From Chitinophaga pinensis (GTDB lineage Bacteria; Bacteroidota; Bacteroidia; UKL13-3), in the NCBI GenBank assembly GCA_945860865.1, contig CAMARW010000001.1, forward strand, positions 400,294-464,293: DNA of 64,000 nt, written 5' to 3'. How positions within the stretch are numbered: the stretch's first letter is position 1; each line of letters starts with the position of its first letter. The translations under genes were made by a program, and so were the position numbers. Below, piece after piece: positions 61,732 to 64,000 of the stretch. The notes beneath the pieces are model-generated. The model was not told where the DNA came from. It made no database searches and worked only from the letters and a program-made list of their open reading frames with translations.

Positions 61732-61901
61732 CAATCTTATTTATGCTTATAGGAATAAGTCTTTTAATGGCTTTGGGTTTTTTAATAGCCTTTGTTTGGT
61801 CGGTTAAAAGCGGACAAATGGAAGATGATTACACCCCCTCTGTGCGCATCTTATTTGAGGATAAACCTCATATAAAACCTGATAAAAGTCAGTCTGAATA
61901 A
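61728..61901 (+). CDS. ccoS: cbb3-type cytochrome oxidase assembly protein CcoS
   Basis: MTILFMLIGISLLMALGFLIAFVWSVKSGQMEDDYTPSVRILFED; ATGA overlap with ccoI; too short for the ORF track. Confidence 0.9.
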   Translation: MTILFMLIGISLLMALGFLIAFVWSVKSGQMEDDYTPSVRILFEDKPHIKPDKSQSE

Positions 61902-61968
61902 TAAGCAATGTCATTTTTTGGCGAAAAAAATCCAGCCATAATTGCTCAACTAATTCAAGATAGCACCT

Positions 61969-64000
61969 ATGCAAGTGGAAAACTTTAACTATGACAACCG
62001 TGTAGTCAGAAACTTTATTATTGCCTCTATTATTTTTGGTGTGGTAGGCATGTTGGTGGGGTTAATGGCTGCCATACAACTTTATTACCCAGCCTTTAAT
62101 TTTAATTTACCATATACTTCATTTGGTAGAATAAGGCCTTTACATACCAATGCAGTAATTTTTGCCTTTGTGGGTAATGCCATTTTTGCTGGTATATATT
62201 ATTCTTTACAACGTTTGTGTAAAGCAAGATTATTCAGCGATTTTCTTAGCAATTTCCATTTTTGGGGCTGGCAAACAATTATACTAGCCGCCGCTATTAC
62301 CTTACCTTTAGGATTAACAACTTCCAAAGAATATGCAGAATTAGAATGGCCAATTGATATTGCTATAGCTTTAGTTTGGGTTGCATTTGGGGTTAACATG
62401 ATAGGTACTATAATTAAACGCAGAGAACGCCATATGTATGTGGCCATTTGGTTTTACTTGGCTACTTTTTTAACAGTTGCTGTACTCCATATTGTAAATT
62501 CTTTTGAATTACCGGTTAGTTTATTTAAAAGTTATTCGCTTTATGCAGGTGTTCAAGATGCCTTGGTTCAGTGGTGGTACGGACATAATGCGGTTGCCTT
62601 TTTTTTAACCACTCCCTATTTGGGAATGATGTATTATTATTTGCCAAAGGCTGTTAATCGTCCGATTTACTCTTATAAATTATCTATTTTACATTTTTGG
62701 ACATTAATATTTTTATACATTTGGGCAGGTCCACATCATCTATTGTATTCTAGTTTACCAGATTGGGCTCAATCTCTAGGTGTAGTATTTTCAATTATGC
62801 TAATAGCACCATCTTGGGGAGGTATGATAAATGGTTTACTTACTTTGAGAGGTGCATGGGACAGGGTAAGGGATGAGCCTGTACTGAAGTTTTTTGCAGT
62901 GGGGGTAACTGCCTATGGGATGGCTACTTTTGAGGGACCCTTATTAAGTTTAAAAAATGTAAATGCCATAGCACATTTTACAGACTGGATTGTAGCGCAC
63001 GTGCATACTGGTGCTTTAGGTTGGAATGGTTTAATGACATTTGGTATGTTTTATTGGTTGGTTCCTAGGATTTATGGCACAAAGTTATATTCAAATAAAT
63101 TGGCTAATACCCATTTTTGGATTTCTACTTTAGGTATTTTATTTTATGCCATTCCTATGTATTGGAGTGGATTTGCTCAAGGTATGATGTGGAAAGAGTT
63201 TTTACCAGAAGGTATGTTAAAGTACCCTAATTTCTTGGAAACTACCTTGCAAATTATTCCTATGCATGTGATGCGTTCTATTGGCGGTACTTTGTTTTTG
63301 AGCGGATTGTTTGTTATGATTTACAATTTAACTAAAACTGCATTAGCAGGTAAGTTAATAGCAAATGAAGCAGCTTCTGCGCCCGCGTTAGAGAAAAATT
63401 ATACACCTCAAGGTGCTAATTCATATTGGCATAAAATTTTTGAACGTAAGCCAATTGCTTTTGCCGTTTTAACAGTAATTGCGGTGCTAATTGGTGGTAT
63501 GGTTGAGATTATTCCCATGCTTACTATTAAATCTAATGTAGTTACCATTAGCAGCGTAAAGCCTTATACGCCGCTTGAATTACAAGGTAGAGATATATAC
63601 ATACGAGAAGGTTGTGTGGGTTGTCATTCTCAAATGATTAGGCCTTTTAGGAGCGAAACAGAGCGTTACGGAGAATACTCAAAAGCCGGGGAATATGTTT
63701 ACGACCATCCTTTCTTGTGGGGCTCTAAACGAACGGGTCCAGATTTAATGCGTTTGGGAGGTAAATATCCAAACAGCTGGCATTACAATCATATGATTGC
63801 CCCAAGGTCGATGTCGCCAGGCTCTATTATGCCTGCCTACCCATGGCTGGCAGAAGATAACTTAAACACTAGCAATACAGCTGATAAAATAAATGCCATG
63901 CGGGCATTAGGAGTTCCATACGAAAAAGGATTCGACCAAATAGCTGAAGCACATTTAATGGAACAAGCTAAAAAAATAGCAGGTGATTTAACCAAAGAGG
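61969..64000 (+). CDS. ccoN: Fused cbb3-type cytochrome c oxidase subunit I/II (CcoN-CcoO), truncated by window end
   Basis: MQVENFNYDNRVVRNFIIASIIFGVVGMLVGLMAA...; continues in frame into the CcoO domain GCVGCHSQMIRPFRSETERYGEYS. Open to base 64000. Confidence 0.93.
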   Translation, partial: MQVENFNYDNRVVRNFIIASIIFGVVGMLVGLMAAIQLYYPAFNFNLPYTSFGRIRPLHTNAVIFAFVGNAIFAGIYYSLQRLCKARLFSDFLSNFHFWGWQTIILAAAITLPLGLTTSKEYAELEWPIDIAIALVWVAFGVNMIGTIIKRRERHMYVAIWFYLATFLTVAVLHIVNSFELPVSLFKSYSLYAGVQDALVQWWYGHNAVAFFLTTPYLGMMYYYLPKAVNRPIYSYKLSILHFWTLIFLYIWAGPHHLLYSSLPDWAQSLGVVFSIMLIAPSWGGMINGLLTLRGAWDRVRDEPVLKFFAVGVTAYGMATFEGPLLSLKNVNAIAHFTDWIVAHVHTGALGWNGLMTFGMFYWLVPRIYGTKLYSNKLANTHFWISTLGILFYAIPMYWSGFAQGMMWKEFLPEGMLKYPNFLETTLQIIPMHVMRSIGGTLFLSGLFVMIYNLTKTALAGKLIANEAASAPALEKNYTPQGANSYWHKIFERKPIAFAVLTVIAVLIGGMVEIIPMLTIKSNVVTISSVKPYTPLELQGRDIYIREGCVGCHSQMIRPFRSETERYGEYSKAGEYVYDHPFLWGSKRTGPDLMRLGGKYPNSWHYNHMIAPRSMSPGSIMPAYPWLAEDNLNTSNTADKINAMRALGVPYEKGFDQIAEAHLMEQAKKIAGDLTKE

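Noticed and set aside
61969-64000. CcoN-CcoO fusion considered as a novel oxidase architecture
   Set aside because: Fused CcoNO subunits are, to my knowledge, already common in Bacteroidota.

Overview
The window is a 64 kb stretch of an AT-rich Bacteroidota chromosome, probably a free-living, aerobic to microaerobic lineage, and most of it is densely packed core genes. From left to right it contains: the 3' part of a dcw cluster (murE-mraY-murD-ftsW-murG-murC-ftsQ-ftsA-ftsZ); a radical SAM/SPASM gene; a small SRP RNA; a stand-alone ATPase with a predicted PD-(D/E)xK C-terminus behind iterated inverted repeats; rsgA/dtd/MazG-like; a xer recombinase; nadC, hutH and hisS; a divergent locus of secreted proteins (exported YidD-like protein plus two partners; secreted M48 protease operon); msrA and redox genes; deoC and secA; proS; a low-complexity lipoprotein and a FadL-type OMP; aroQ, a GT2, rlmD and murB; an LTA-synthase-like sulfatase; an M49 peptidase; an M61 peptidase; and a Crp/Fnr regulator followed by ccoI-ccoS-ccoNO (runs off the end). 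No tRNA, CRISPR array, IS element or prophage was recognised. The least explained signal is a DNA-level motif family (GGTTCAGACC, GGTTCGAACC, GGTTTGAACC, GGTTCAGCC) that recurs across the window inside unrelated genes, on both strands and in different reading frames, like a highly iterated palindrome. Other leads are the exported YidD-like three-gene cluster, the ATPase operator repeats and two FNR-like boxes upstream of the cbb3 genes. All calls are by eye; no searches were run.
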